Source: Devosia oryzisoli | Lineage (GTDB): Bacteria > Pseudomonadota > Alphaproteobacteria > Rhizobiales > Devosiaceae | Direction: 5' to 3' | DNA length: 64,000 bases | NCBI RefSeq assembly: GCF_014837245.1 | Contig: NZ_JACYFU010000001.1 | Coordinates: 372,001-436,000 of the forward strand | Part shown: positions 26,911-36,604 of the stretch, piece after piece | Numbering within the stretch: the first letter of the stretch is position 1 | Layout of the letters: the number at the start of each line of letters is the position of its first letter | Made by a program: the position numbers and the translations under genes | Notes under the pieces: generated by a model | Seen by the model: the letters and a program-made list of their open reading frames with translations, nothing else | Told to the model about the DNA's origin: nothing | Databases searched by the model: none

Positions 26911-27609
26911 ATGTTCGGCTTCGACCCTTCCTTCTTCGGTTCGCTTGTTCAGGTCATCTTCATAGATCTGGTACTGGCGGGGGACAACGCGGTCGTCATA
27001 GGCCTTGCAGCTGCCGGGCTCGCGCCCGATGTGCGCAAGCGCGCCATCCTGATCGGCATTCTTGCGGCGACCATTCTCCGCATCTGCTTTGCCCTTGTCA
27101 CCACGCAGCTTCTCTCACTTGGCGGCGGCCTGCTCGTCGCGGGCGGACTGTTGCTCCTCTGGGTGTGCTGGAAGATGTACCGTGAGCTTACGGTACCCGA
27201 AAGTGATCAGCACGACGCCGAAGAAGCGCTGGCCGATGCCGATCTCAATGCCGATGGATCGATCGCCGGAAAAGGCCGCAAGAAGACGCTGCGCCAGGCC
27301 GTCACGCAGATCATCATCGCTGATGTGTCGATGTCGCTCGACAACGTCCTGGCGGTTGCCGGCGCCGCGCAGCACCATTTCGAAGCGCTGATCTTCGGTC
27401 TGGCTCTCTCCGTCGTGCTCATGGGCGTGGCCGCCACGTTCATCGCCCGGCTGCTGCACCGCTTCCGCTGGATTGCCTGGATCGGTCTCATCATCATCCT
27501 GTTCGTCGCCGTGCGTATGGTCTACGAGGGAGCCGACCAGCTCCTGGGCTACACGCTGCCGCACATCCCGTTCGTTTATTCGGGCGGCCACGCGGCTCCG
27601 GCCCATTAG
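26911..27609 (+). CDS. TerC-family membrane protein (YjbE-type)
   Basis: The 232-residue protein has about seven membrane helices and the two TerC signature sites with acidic residues in helices: VIFIDLVLAGDNAVVIGLAA (about 15-34) and IIADVSMSLDNVLAVAGAA (about 137-155). A hydrophilic loop of some 35 residues (about 92-127) separates the halves. TerC proteins export metals, notably manganese, or load metalloproteins. No other tellurite-resistance gene is near, so a metal-homeostasis role is likelier. A terminator-like hairpin lies directly upstream; I could not match its leader to the known Mn riboswitch. Confidence 0.9.
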   Translation: MFGFDPSFFGSLVQVIFIDLVLAGDNAVVIGLAAAGLAPDVRKRAILIGILAATILRICFALVTTQLLSLGGGLLVAGGLLLLWVCWKMYRELTVPESDQHDAEEALADADLNADGSIAGKGRKKTLRQAVTQIIIADVSMSLDNVLAVAGAAQHHFEALIFGLALSVVLMGVAATFIARLLHRFRWIAWIGLIIILFVAVRMVYEGADQLLGYTLPHIPFVYSGGHAAPAH

Positions 27610-27718
27610 GCTTTGGTAACCACCGTGCCAGCTTTTGTGGCATTTGCTCAGCTCCGCTAGGGATTTGCATACATCGCGCCGCTAGCTTCCCGTCACAGTC
27701 AATTGCGGGAAGCCAACG

Positions 27719-28897
27719 ATGTCCATCACCGCCGATCTTGGGCTGAGCTCCGTCGATCTCCCTGCTGCCGGCCCCCGGCTTTCTGACGCCGCACTGGCCC
27801 TTGTGGCGCGCAAGGTTTCGGGCGCCGAGTGGGACAGCATCGTCTCCGGCTTCGACGCCGTGTGCCAGGAACAGCTTTATGCGTTTGCGGTCCGCCGCTG
27901 GCCCGGCGTGGCGCAGGAGCCGGTGATCTTCGAACATGGCGGGCGAATCGTCGGCGGCGCGCTGATGATGATCCAGTCGCTGCCCCTTGGCCTTGCCCGG
28001 ATAGCTGTGTCCAAATGGGCCCCCATGTTGGCCAACGTAGCCGATCCCGCGGCGGCCACGATACACCGCGGCATGGTTGACGCGCTGGTCGCCGAATACT
28101 GCCAGCGGCGCGGCATGATGCTGTCCATCCTCCCGCGAGCATCAACCGATCCGATCAACGCTGAGTATGTGGCGTTGCGCGAGCGCGGCTTCCAGCGCGG
28201 CTCATCTCTGCTGTTTCCCAACCGGTACATCGTCAATCTGCGGCTCGACGACGAGGCGCAGCGCAAGAGTTTCCAGCAGACCTGGCGGCGCCAGCTCAAC
28301 AAGGCAGAAAAATCGGACCTCACCTTCGAGCATGGCGGGGCCGAACGCATCGAGGACTTCAAGGTTCTCTACACGGCCATGACCGACAGGAAGCAGTTTC
28401 CCGATCACTCGGCCTACGACACCATCGATGGCTTGATGGCGCTCGATGAACCACTGCGGCCCGAACTGTTCTTCGTGCGGCACCAGGGGGAACTCGTGGC
28501 CGGTGCCTTGATCTTCAAGGCGGGCGACCGCGCGGTCTATCTCTATGGCGCCACCAACGACAAGGCGCTGCCGCTCCGCGCGGGTTACTTCATGCACTGG
28601 CACATCATCCGCTGGCTGCGCGACAACACCCGCGCCCATTGGTATGACCTGGGCGGTACCGACGGCTTTCAGGGGCTGCACCAGTTCAAGAAGGGCATGG
28701 TGGGCGATGCAGGAGTCATCCGCCCGGTGCCTCCGGTCGCCAACTACGCCACGCGGCCGCTCGCGTACCTATTTGGCGCCGGTGCCTTCGCAGCCCGGGA
28801 TGCGCTGCATGCCGCCCGAAGGAAGCTCGATGGCTGGCGCAACCCGAAGGCTCGTTTCGACCAGGAGCCGCACGTCACCGAAGACTACCTGAAATGA
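27719..28897 (+). CDS. FemAB-like GNAT protein (peptidoglycan-bridge/exopolysaccharide acyltransferase type)
   Basis: The 392-residue protein has two GNAT-like halves as in FemX/FemAB and BioF2-like acetyltransferases: first half (about 35-175) with QEPVIFEHGGRIVGGALMMIQ, second half with LFFVRHQGELVAGALIFKAGDRAVYLYGATND (about 245-275) and WYDLGGTDGFQGLHQFKKGM (about 305-325). Such proteins transfer aminoacyl or acyl groups to lipid-linked cell-wall or exopolysaccharide precursors. Its TGA overlaps the ATG of the flippase by 4 nt, so a product modified in the cytosol and then flipped is a natural model. A GGGAAG ribosome site precedes ATG. Confidence 0.85.
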   Translation: MSITADLGLSSVDLPAAGPRLSDAALALVARKVSGAEWDSIVSGFDAVCQEQLYAFAVRRWPGVAQEPVIFEHGGRIVGGALMMIQSLPLGLARIAVSKWAPMLANVADPAAATIHRGMVDALVAEYCQRRGMMLSILPRASTDPINAEYVALRERGFQRGSSLLFPNRYIVNLRLDDEAQRKSFQQTWRRQLNKAEKSDLTFEHGGAERIEDFKVLYTAMTDRKQFPDHSAYDTIDGLMALDEPLRPELFFVRHQGELVAGALIFKAGDRAVYLYGATNDKALPLRAGYFMHWHIIRWLRDNTRAHWYDLGGTDGFQGLHQFKKGMVGDAGVIRPVPPVANYATRPLAYLFGAGAFAARDALHAARRKLDGWRNPKARFDQEPHVTEDYLK

Positions 28898-30219
28898 GCC
28901 TGGCGCGGCGCCTCGCGTCTCAGTCCAGTCTCATTTTCGGGGCGCGGCTGGGCGGCGCAGGGCTGGTATTCCTTGTCCAGGCGCTGATCGCGCGCTTCTG
29001 GGGCGCCGACCTTCTTGGCGAATACCTTATCGTCAACGCCACAGTTAATCTCGTTGCCGTTGTGATGCCCCTGGGGTTCCAAACGGTGGGCACCTATTTC
29101 GCCGCCGAATATCGCGCGCGTGGCGACCGACGGCAGTTCACAGCGTTCCTCATGCGCTGCTATGGCCATGTCCTTGCGGCGCTGGTCATCCTCCTGATCG
29201 GGGCGCCGTTCCTTCTGGGGCTGATCGGGCAGGGCAATTCGGTGCTGGCCGAGCATCTTGTTCCTGTAGTGCTTCTCGCCTTCGCGACGGCCATCGTTTA
29301 CGTCAACAGCGCCTTGTTGGTCGGTCTCAAGCGGCCGTTTGCCGGTTTCTTTGCCGACACGCTGTTTCGTCCGCTTGTGCTGATCGCGGCCTTCTTCGCC
29401 GGGCTCGGGCTCGTCGGCCCGACGGCCGGGTTCAGCCTGATGCTCTGGGCCGTGGCGATCGGCTATGTAGCCGTCTCGCTGGTCCAATTCGTGTTCGTCG
29501 TCACCTCGCTTTCCCGGATCGATGATCGGGTCGCGGTGCGTCCGGCCGAGCACTCTCGCTGGTGGCGTTTCGCGGCCCCCTGGGTCCTTATATCCCTCGC
29601 CTCGGACTTCTTCTTCGATATCGATCTTCTGCTGCTCAGCCACAGCCTCAGCCGCGAAGAGTTGGCAATCTTCGGCGTGTGCACCCGCGTGTTCTCGCTG
29701 GTGTCGTTCGGCGTTGCCGCCGTCTATGCCGTAACGCTGCCCGACATATTCGAAAGCGAGGCGAATGCCGACCGGCCTGCATTTCATCGCAAGATAGGCG
29801 AGGCCAATGTCGTGGCGACGGTGATCGCTCTGGCCCTGTTTGCCGCCGTTGCGGTTGCCGGGCCGTTCGCCTTGATGCTGTTCGGTCCCGGTTTCACCGC
29901 GGGTGCACTGCCGCTCGCCATTCTGTGCCTTGCCCTCGTCGTGCGCTCAATGATGGGTCCGGCATCCATGGTGCTCTCCATCCACGACCGGCCCTGGGCG
30001 AGCCTGCCCGCGGTTGCCCTTGGACTGGGGGCACTTTGTGTCGGCAATGCGGTACTGGTGCCATCGATGGGGCTGATAGGGGCAGCGCTGGCAGCACTTG
30101 CCGCGATTAGCCTGTGGTCGTTTGGACTGTGGCTCATTGCCCTCCGCACTGCAGAACTCGATGTCTCCATCCTGCAATGGTTCCGGACCCGACGTGCCAC
30201 GGCCGTTGCCGCGGAATGA
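28894..30219 (+). CDS. Polysaccharide/lipid-linked precursor flippase (Wzx/MOP superfamily)
   Basis: The 441-residue protein has about 12-14 membrane helices and the usual flippase opening LIFGARLGGAGLVFLVQALIARFWG, with the charged loop RFAAPWVLISLASDFFFDIDLLLLSHSLSREELAIFG in the middle. Members export lipid-linked sugars or peptidoglycan precursors across the inner membrane. Translational coupling to the FemAB-like gene implies joint function. No glycosyltransferase or polymerase lies next to it, so the substrate is unknown. Its C-terminal end meets a convergent GNAT gene with 4 bp between. Confidence 0.88.
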   Translation: MSLARRLASQSSLIFGARLGGAGLVFLVQALIARFWGADLLGEYLIVNATVNLVAVVMPLGFQTVGTYFAAEYRARGDRRQFTAFLMRCYGHVLAALVILLIGAPFLLGLIGQGNSVLAEHLVPVVLLAFATAIVYVNSALLVGLKRPFAGFFADTLFRPLVLIAAFFAGLGLVGPTAGFSLMLWAVAIGYVAVSLVQFVFVVTSLSRIDDRVAVRPAEHSRWWRFAAPWVLISLASDFFFDIDLLLLSHSLSREELAIFGVCTRVFSLVSFGVAAVYAVTLPDIFESEANADRPAFHRKIGEANVVATVIALALFAAVAVAGPFALMLFGPGFTAGALPLAILCLALVVRSMMGPASMVLSIHDRPWASLPAVALGLGALCVGNAVLVPSMGLIGAALAALAAISLWSFGLWLIALRTAELDVSILQWFRTRRATAVAAE

Positions 30220-30223
30220 ATCG

Positions 30224-30790
30224 CTAGCGGCTGATGAGTCCGGAGATCTGACGCTTGAGGCGGCCGAAGCGGCCGACATAGCCGGTGTCGTAGGGCAGAT
30301 CGTCCTGGCGGTTGTAGAATTTCTCGATCAGCAGGTAATCCTGGCCGAAGATGTGTTGCTTGAGCAGCGCCGTCTCCGCGTAGCCATAGCGGCGCAACAG
30401 CATGCGCGCGACTTCGTTTTCCGGCCGCACAAAGGTGAACGCCTTGTGGAACCGGCCGTTGTCGAAATGGTCGTCGAAGGCGCGCATTCCGAACATGCCC
30501 AGCTTGGTCTGCCGGTGCGACGGAAACACCCAGCTCCAGAGCCGAAACACAGACCCGAGTTCCGGGTCGGAAATGATGGCCCCGCCGGGGATGCCGTCGG
30601 CGCACATGATCATGATGTGCCAAGGGTCGATCGCATGGAGGTTTCTGAGGAAGCCCATGGTGAGCCGGCCTGCCTCGTGCTGCTTGAAGCGGTCATTGTA
30701 GAAGGGCGAGGTCAGGATGACGTCCTGCAGCTCCTTGTGGATCAGAGCAAAGTCCGCGGGCGTCGCGGCGCGAATCGTCATTTCGGCCAT
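30224..30790 (-). CDS. GNAT-fold acetyltransferase-like protein
   Basis: The 188-residue protein opens MTIRAATPADFALIHKEL after three residues, a common GNAT start, and has FTFVRPENEVARMLLRRYGYAETALLKQHIF near the end, fitting GNAT motif B. The central acetyl-CoA loop is poorly conserved (TKLGMFGMRAFDDHF), so activity is uncertain. ATG at 30790 is chosen because GGAG lies 6-7 nt upstream; an internal ATG at 30781 and an upstream start at 30820 are possible. It converges on the flippase gene. Confidence 0.75.
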   Translation of the reverse strand: MAEMTIRAATPADFALIHKELQDVILTSPFYNDRFKQHEAGRLTMGFLRNLHAIDPWHIMIMCADGIPGGAIISDPELGSVFRLWSWVFPSHRQTKLGMFGMRAFDDHFDNGRFHKAFTFVRPENEVARMLLRRYGYAETALLKQHIFGQDYLLIEKFYNRQDDLPYDTGYVGRFGRLKRQISGLISR

Positions 30791-30966
30791 GGGCTGCTCC
30801 AGCTGCGCTGAGGCAATCACTGTCGCATGGGCGGGTTAACGGCGCATGCATTGCCGGCGTGGCATAGGAGGTTGCTCAAATAGGGTCGGGGTGCGGCCTA
30901 GTAGGCCTTGCCGCCCCGGTGCCCCAACATTAGAACAGGTCTCGGGAGAGATAAGGGAGGAAGCCG

Positions 30967-32919
30967 ATGAGCGACCAGCTCATTTTCCAGCCAAGCGCGG
31001 CCGCTGTTGCGCAGACTCACACTACGGCAGAGCAATATGCCGCCCAGTATGAGCGTTCGATCAAGGATCCGGACGGGTTCTGGGCGGAGCAGGCGAAGCG
31101 CCTGGACTGGATGACCTTTCCATCTCGCATCAAGAACACCAGCTTTGCCTACCCGGATGTCTCGATCAAATGGTTCGAGGACGGGGTGCTCAACGTCGCC
31201 GCCAATTGCATCGACCGGCACCTGGCCGAGCGCGGCGACGACGTCGCCATCATCTGGGAGCCGGACAATCCGGCCGACGAGGCCGAGTACATCACCTACC
31301 GCACGCTGCACGAAAAGGTATGCCGCTGCGCCAACGTCCTCAAGTCGCTCGGCGTTCGCAAGGGTGACCGCGTCACCATCTACATGCCGATGATCCCGCA
31401 GGCCGCCTACGCGATGCTCGCCTGCGCGCGGGTCGGTGCCGTCCACTCCGTTGTCTTCGGCGGCTTTTCTCCCGATGCCCTGGCCGGCCGCATCAACGAC
31501 TGCGACTCCGCCGTTGTCATCACCGCCGACGAAGGGCGCCGTGGTGGCAAGACCATTCCCCTCAAGGCCAATGTCGACAAGGCGCTCGACGATTGTCCGG
31601 GCGTGCAGAAGGTGCTGGTGGTGCACAACACCGGCGCCGACGTGCCGATGAAGGGCTCGCGCGACATCTGGTGGCATGAGGCCGCGGCCGGGGTTGAGCC
31701 GTTCCATGATCCCGAGCCGATGAATGCCGAGGATCCGCTCTTCATCCTCTACACCTCCGGCTCGACCGGCAAGCCCAAGGGTGTGCTGCACACCCAGGGC
31801 GGATATCTTACTTATGTTGCCGCTACCCACGAATTGAGCTTCGACTACAGGAAGGGCGAAGTGTTTTGGTGCACGGCCGACGTCGGCTGGGTCACCGGTC
31901 ACAGCTATATCGTCTATGGCCCGCTGGCCAACGGCGCCACGACGCTGATGTTCGAAGGCATACCGTCTTGGCCGGATGCGAGCCGCTTCTGGCAGGTGGT
32001 CGAGCGGCACAAGGTCAACATCTTCCACACCGCGCCCACGGCAATCCGCGCGCTGATGGGGGCCGGGGCCGAATACGCCGAGAAGTACGACATGCCCTCG
32101 CTGCGCCTCCTCGGCACGGTGGGCGAGCCGATCAATCCCGAAGCGTGGATGTGGTACTACAACAAGGTCGGCAAGGGCCGCTGCGGCATCGTCGACGCCT
32201 GGTGGCAGACCGAGACCGGCGGCCACATGATCGCGCCGTTCCCGGGCGCCATTCCCACCAAGCCGGGCTCGGCCACCAAGCCCTTCTACGGCGTGCAACC
32301 GGTGGTCCTCTCGCCCGAGGGCAAGCTGCAGGAGCAGACCAAGGCCGAAGGTGTTCTCGCCATTGCCGATAGCTGGCCCGGCCAGGCCCGCACCATCTGG
32401 GGTGACCACGGGCGGTTCGTTTCGACCTATTTCGAGACCTACAAGGGCTACTACTTCACCGGCGACGGCTGCCGGCGCGATGAGGACGGCTACTACTGGA
32501 TCACCGGCCGCGTCGACGATGTGCTGAATGTGTCCGGCCACCGGCTGGGTACCGCCGAGATCGAAAGCGCGCTGGTTGCCCATCCGAAAGTGTCCGAGGC
32601 AGCCGTCGTCGGGTACCCGCACGATCTGAAGGGGCAGGGCATCTACTGCTACGTCACCCTGATGGCCGGCGAACAGAGCAGCGACGAGTTGCGGGCCGAG
32701 TTGCGGAGCTGGGTCCGCAAGGAGATCGGCCCGATCGCATCGCCCGACCATATCCAGTGGGCGCCCGGCCTGCCCAAGACCCGCTCGGGCAAGATCATGC
32801 GCCGCATCCTGCGCAAGGTCGCCGAAAACGACTTCGGTTCGCTGGGCGACACGTCCACCTTGGCCGATCCGGGCGTGGTGGATGACCTGATCGCCAACCG
32901 GCAGAACAAGCCGGCGTAA
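30967..32919 (+). CDS. acs: Acetyl-CoA synthetase (AMP-forming)
   Basis: The 650-residue enzyme has the ANL signature [19 protein letters not shown] (about 258-276), the WWQTETGG motif near 413, [21 protein letters not shown] (about 499-519) and the C-terminal [11 protein letters not shown] whose lysine is residue 609, the site usually acetylated to switch Acs off. It makes acetyl-CoA from acetate and ATP in two steps. A strong AAGGGAGGAAG ribosome site precedes ATG 30967. It is transcribed alone; a short inverted repeat, GGCCTA-G-TAGGCC at 30895-30907, sits in the upstream region. Confidence 0.98.
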   Translation: MSDQLIFQPSAAAVAQTHTTAEQYAAQYERSIKDPDGFWAEQAKRLDWMTFPSRIKNTSFAYPDVSIKWFEDGVLNVAANCIDRHLAERGDDVAIIWEPDNPADEAEYITYRTLHEKVCRCANVLKSLGVRKGDRVTIYMPMIPQAAYAMLACARVGAVHSVVFGGFSPDALAGRINDCDSAVVITADEGRRGGKTIPLKANVDKALDDCPGVQKVLVVHNTGADVPMKGSRDIWWHEAAAGVEPFHDPEPMNAEDPLFILYTSGSTGKPKGVLHTQGGYLTYVAATHELSFDYRKGEVFWCTADVGWVTGHSYIVYGPLANGATTLMFEGIPSWPDASRFWQVVERHKVNIFHTAPTAIRALMGAGAEYAEKYDMPSLRLLGTVGEPINPEAWMWYYNKVGKGRCGIVDAWWQTETGGHMIAPFPGAIPTKPGSATKPFYGVQPVVLSPEGKLQEQTKAEGVLAIADSWPGQARTIWGDHGRFVSTYFETYKGYYFTGDGCRRDEDGYYWITGRVDDVLNVSGHRLGTAEIESALVAHPKVSEAAVVGYPHDLKGQGIYCYVTLMAGEQSSDELRAELRSWVRKEIGPIASPDHIQWAPGLPKTRSGKIMRRILRKVAENDFGSLGDTSTLADPGVVDDLIANRQNKPA

Positions 32920-32924
32920 CTTGA

Positions 32925-32966
32925 ATGGCGGGAGCGCACAGTTCCCGCCATCGCCATCCGATGGCG
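32925..32966 (+). terminator. Tandem hairpins after acs, probable terminator
   Basis: ATGGCGGGA (32925-32933) pairs with TCCCGCCAT (32943-32951); immediately next, CGCCAT (32952-32957) pairs with ATGGCG (32961-32966). The four arms can also pair in other combinations. No T run follows, so termination is by structure only. Confidence 0.4.
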
Positions 32967-33078
32967 GCGAGCCAGGGCAATCTGCCAAGATTCAGCCCTT
33001 GAGCGCCGCCGTCACCATCGTCTTGCCGTGAATGGGCGGTCAAGGTGCGGCATCCACACCAACGACAGGAATCGCCTT

Positions 33079-34161
33079 TTGCGCCGCACCCTCCTTGTTG
33101 CCACACTCGCCCTTCTCTCCTCGGCACCCGCTTACGCAGCCACTCTCGAGCAGATGGCCGGGCAAATGATAGTGGTCGGGTTTCAGGGCGATGACGTCGA
33201 CGATAAAAGTGTCCAGGCTCTCGCTGGGGAAATCGAGGCGGGCCGGCTGGGCGGCGTCATGTACCTCAAGACCAACGTCAAGTCGCTGGACGCGGTGCGG
33301 AAAATGAACGCCATCTTCCGAGCCGCGTCGCCGGATCTTCTTCCCTTCCTCACGCTTGACCAGGAGGGCGGTGCGGTGGAGCGGCTGACCAAGGAAGTGG
33401 GTTTTGAAGAAATTCCCAACGCAGCCTCTATTGCGGCCAACAACACACCGGATCAGGCGGAAGCAATTTACGCCAGAATGGCGCGGGGTATCGCCGATGT
33501 CGGGTTTACCGTGAACTTCGGGCCTGTTGCCGATCTCAACGTCAACCCGAAGAACCAAGTAATCGCCAAGTTCGGCCGGTCTTTTTCTGCCGATCCGGAG
33601 GTCGTCGCGGCCTATGACGAGGCTTTTGTCGAAGCGCATCGCGACGCTGGCCTGGTTACGGCCCTCAAGCATTTCCCCGGGCACGGTTCGTCCACCGCCG
33701 ACAGCCACGAAGGTTTTGTCGATATTACCAAGACCTGGTCGCCGACCGAACTCGAGCCCTACAAGAAACTGATCGCAGACGGCGAGGTCGACATGGTGAT
33801 GGTTGGGCATCTCTTTCATGCCGACTACACGGACGGCGATGAACAGACGCCGTCGTCATTGTCTGCCCGCTGGATCGAGGGTGTCTTGCGGGGCGAACTC
33901 GGCTTTGATGGCGTGGTGATCAGCGACGATCTGGAAATGGGTGCCATCCGCGACCACTACACCCTGGAAGAGACAGTGAAAGACGGTGTGCGTGCCGGGA
34001 CGGACGTGCTGCTTTTTTCCAACACCGCCTACCAACGCCCCGGCCTGGCGGACGAGGTGCGTGATATTCTCGTCAAGACGGCCGAAGCAGATCCCGCCTT
34101 TGCTGCCCGGATCGAGCAGAGCTACGAGCGGATCGTCGCTCTCAAGAAGCGCCTCCGCTGA
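33079..34161 (+). CDS. Secreted glycoside hydrolase family 3 protein (NagZ-like)
   Basis: From TTG 33079, with AGGA 8 nt upstream, the 360-residue product has a signal peptide (RRTLLVATLALLSSAPAYA) and one GH3 catalytic barrel: GVMYLKTNV, LTLDQEGGAVERL, GPVADLNVN, TALKHFPGHGSSTADSHEG with the NagZ His-Asp loop, and GVVISDDLEMGAI with the nucleophile Asp. NagZ removes N-acetylglucosamine from muropeptides. The classic NagZ is cytosolic; this copy appears exported, so it may trim wall sugars in the periplasm. A longer GTG start at 33028 would bury the signal peptide and is less likely. Confidence 0.88.
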   Translation: MRRTLLVATLALLSSAPAYAATLEQMAGQMIVVGFQGDDVDDKSVQALAGEIEAGRLGGVMYLKTNVKSLDAVRKMNAIFRAASPDLLPFLTLDQEGGAVERLTKEVGFEEIPNAASIAANNTPDQAEAIYARMARGIADVGFTVNFGPVADLNVNPKNQVIAKFGRSFSADPEVVAAYDEAFVEAHRDAGLVTALKHFPGHGSSTADSHEGFVDITKTWSPTELEPYKKLIADGEVDMVMVGHLFHADYTDGDEQTPSSLSARWIEGVLRGELGFDGVVISDDLEMGAIRDHYTLEETVKDGVRAGTDVLLFSNTAYQRPGLADEVRDILVKTAEADPAFAARIEQSYERIVALKKRLR

Positions 34162-34250
34162 GCTTTTCCCCGCCTTTGCAACAGGTTTTGTTTCCTCGGT
34201 CCTCACAACGCGGTAAGATAAGCGCAGGCTCAGACGGAGGACGGCGTTGA

Positions 34251-35054
34251 ATGGCGGATGAGCGGGAGGCCCGGCGGGTCCGGGCCATGTTCCTGTCCGA
34301 CGTGCACCTGGGCATGAAGCCGATGCGCGCAGCGCAGTTGATCGAATTTCTGCGCACCCACGATGCCGAGACCATTTACCTCATCGGTGACATTGTGGAT
34401 GGCTGGCGGCTGGCCAAGAACTGGTATTGGCCCAGCGAGTACAATGTGATCCTGCAGTTGCTGTTGGACAAGGCAACAGCCGGCGCGAGGATGATCTATT
34501 TGCCGGGGAACCACGACGAGTTCCTGCGGGAGTACCTCGGCACGTATTTCGGCGAGATAGAGCTGGTCGACCGCACGGTCCACGTCACAGCCACCGGGAA
34601 GACATACCTGGTCATCCACGGGGACCAGTTCGACGTGGTGGTGATGAACGCAAAATGGCTCGCCCATGTGGGAGATTGGGCCTACAATTTCGCGCTGCGC
34701 GTCAATATCGCCATCAATTGGGTTCGGCGCCGGCTTGGCCTGCAGTACTGGTCGCTCAGCGCCTGGGCGAAACAGAAGGTCAAGAACGCAGTTTCCGTTA
34801 TCGGCCGGTTCGAAGAGGCGCTGGTGTACGAGGCCAAGCAGTCGGGCGTCGATGGCGTCATCTGCGGGCACATCCACTTTGCCGACATGCACGACCGGAC
34901 GGGTATCCACTATATCAATACCGGCGATTGGGTCGAAAGCTGCACCGCCATTGTCGAGAATTTCGACGGCAGCTTCGAGCTGATCAAGTGGACCGAAATG
35001 GTGACGGGGGAGGTGAGACGGCTGCGGCCGAAGAAAGCTGCAACGTCGCAATAG
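34251..35054 (+). CDS. UDP-2,3-diacylglucosamine diphosphatase-like metallophosphoesterase
   Basis: The 267-residue protein has all five calcineurin-type metal motifs: MFLSDVHLGMK (13-23), YLIGDIVDGW (about 43-52), YLPGNHDEFLR (about 84-94), LVIHGDQFDVV (about 119-129) and VICGHIHFADM (about 203-213). Close relatives hydrolyse UDP-diacylglucosamine in lipid A synthesis, but the alphaproteobacterial LpxH-like group is not fully proven to do so; other lpx genes are not nearby. It is downstream of the secreted NagZ-like gene and in the same direction as the following MFS carrier. Confidence 0.85.
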   Translation: MADEREARRVRAMFLSDVHLGMKPMRAAQLIEFLRTHDAETIYLIGDIVDGWRLAKNWYWPSEYNVILQLLLDKATAGARMIYLPGNHDEFLREYLGTYFGEIELVDRTVHVTATGKTYLVIHGDQFDVVVMNAKWLAHVGDWAYNFALRVNIAINWVRRRLGLQYWSLSAWAKQKVKNAVSVIGRFEEALVYEAKQSGVDGVICGHIHFADMHDRTGIHYINTGDWVESCTAIVENFDGSFELIKWTEMVTGEVRRLRPKKAATSQ

Positions 35055-35148
35055 CCCGAATTCGCCCTGCAATTGAGACTTGCTTTGCTGGCGCATCGGA
35101 TGCACCAAGAGGCCCGGGCCGCCGTTTCGTGCCCGGAGTCTAGTTTCC

Positions 35149-36339
35149 ATGGCACCGCCACTTTCGCGCCGGGATTCGCCCGAGCTGCGCGCTTCCATTT
35201 TTCAGTTCACTGTTTATCTCCCCGGCGCGGTGGCTTCCGTATTTCTGGGAATTTGGCTCAGCGAGCACGGCGTGCCGGCGGACCAGATCGGCATTATCAA
35301 TGCCTTGCCGACGCTGGGCCTGCTGCTTCTCAACATCATCGTCGGGCGCGTTGCTGACCGCGCCGATGATTGGCGGACCGCCCTGATCTTTATCTCGATG
35401 GCATCGGCGGTTGCGCCGCTGGGCCTCTACTTCGTGTCCGAATTCTGGGGCGTGCTGCTGGTGTGGGCACTGTGCGCCACCAGCAATGGGCTCGTCGCGC
35501 CGGTCATCGATGCGGCGACGGTGCGGATGACGCGACGTAATGGTACTGACTTCGGCGCCGTGCGGGCCTGGGCGACGGTGGGCTACGTGTTTGGCGCGGC
35601 CGGCATCGGCGCCTTGCTGGCCGTCTGGGGATCAGCGGCATTTGTCACGCTCTACCTGCTGATGACCGTGCTGAGGGCGGCCTTGAGCTATCTGCTGCCG
35701 CGCTTCAGGGCGCCGGCCCCGAAGGTGACACTCGCCGAAGTCATGCCGGCCGAACGAAGCAGGCTGAAGGACTCGCTGCAGCTGTGGTTCGTGCTGCCGC
35801 TCCTGGCCTTCGCGTTGGTCAATTCGAGCAACGCCCTCATCGGCGGCTTCGGCGCCCTCCTGTGGCACGAGAACGGGATACCCGGATACTTTCTTGGGCC
35901 ACTGCTCGGCATCGCCGCCGTGGGCGAGGCGATACTCATGTTTGTCTGGCGGCGCTTTGGCAGGAGGGTAACTGCGCGAAACATGATTCTCGTTGCGACC
36001 CTTGCGGGTCTTGTCCGCTTCACCGCGATGGCCTTCAATCCGCCTGTCCAGGTACTGTTCGTGATCCAGACGCTGCACGCCTTCAGCTTCGGCATGGGCT
36101 ATTTCGGCGTCGTCCACTTCATCGCCAATTGGACGAACGAGGCCAATGCGGCTGAGGCCCAGGGCTTCGCCAACATGCTCAATCAGGGCGCAGCCATGCT
36201 GGCTCTCATCGTGTTCGGCGTGCTCGTCGAATTCTTCGGACCCTATGCCTTCTTCTACTCGACGCTCACCTCGATCCTGGCGATTGGGTGTGTGCTGCTG
36301 TCGCTCAAGTTGCGGCCACCCAAGGATACGCTGCGCTAA
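35149..36339 (+). CDS. MFS transporter (HcaT/nucleoside-symporter-like)
   Basis: The 396-residue protein has 12 membrane helices and begins with the helix-1 FTVYLPGAVASVFLGIWLSEHG pattern of the MFS_1-like/HcaT branch, with IGIINALPTLGLLLLNIIVGRVADR carrying the loop 2-3 motif. The central linker (about 185-205) joins the two six-helix halves. ATG at 35149 has GGAG about 11 nt upstream. Substrate is unknown; relatives carry aromatic acids or nucleosides. It lies about 95 bp after the phosphoesterase gene and is the last gene of the plus-strand group before a bidirectional stop region. Confidence 0.87.
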   Translation: MAPPLSRRDSPELRASIFQFTVYLPGAVASVFLGIWLSEHGVPADQIGIINALPTLGLLLLNIIVGRVADRADDWRTALIFISMASAVAPLGLYFVSEFWGVLLVWALCATSNGLVAPVIDAATVRMTRRNGTDFGAVRAWATVGYVFGAAGIGALLAVWGSAAFVTLYLLMTVLRAALSYLLPRFRAPAPKVTLAEVMPAERSRLKDSLQLWFVLPLLAFALVNSSNALIGGFGALLWHENGIPGYFLGPLLGIAAVGEAILMFVWRRFGRRVTARNMILVATLAGLVRFTAMAFNPPVQVLFVIQTLHAFSFGMGYFGVVHFIANWTNEANAAEAQGFANMLNQGAAMLALIVFGVLVEFFGPYAFFYSTLTSILAIGCVLLSLKLRPPKDTLR

Positions 36340-36556
36340 CAGGCGCTGGTTGAGAGCACTCTGCCGCTGTGTGCAGAGGTGAGTGTCCTCTGCTCGACCC
36401 GCAGATGTTCAGCGAGGTATCTGGTGCCTGTGGCGGACATGTCGCAATGTGGACTGGCTCCGCACTGCTGCACCTGGGTCTCGGTCGGACAATAGGCCGG
36501 TTGGTGAGGTGTCGGCCCTCGTCCGTCAAGCAGAAGTCAACTAACGCCAAAGGCGC

Positions 36557-36587
36557 AAGAAAAAGGCCCCGGAACAACCGGGGCCTT
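36557..36587 (-). terminator. Intrinsic terminator of the giant repeat protein gene
   Basis: AAGGCCCCGG (36563-36572) and CCGGGGCCTT (36578-36587) form a perfect 10-bp stem with loop AACAA. On the minus strand it is followed by a T run (plus-strand AAAA at 36559-36562). The rest of the 36340-36604 gap shows no gene. Confidence 0.82.
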
Positions 36588-36604
36588 GTCTTCTTCGATG
36601 CTGG

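Noticed and set aside
27610..27718. Weak hairpin TGCCA-N7-TGGCA after terC as a terminator
   Set aside because: Only a 5-bp stem with a short TTT; too weak to annotate.
30898..32988. 696-codon minus-strand frame across acs
   Set aside because: Shadow of the acs gene; composition and lack of motifs show it is not coding.
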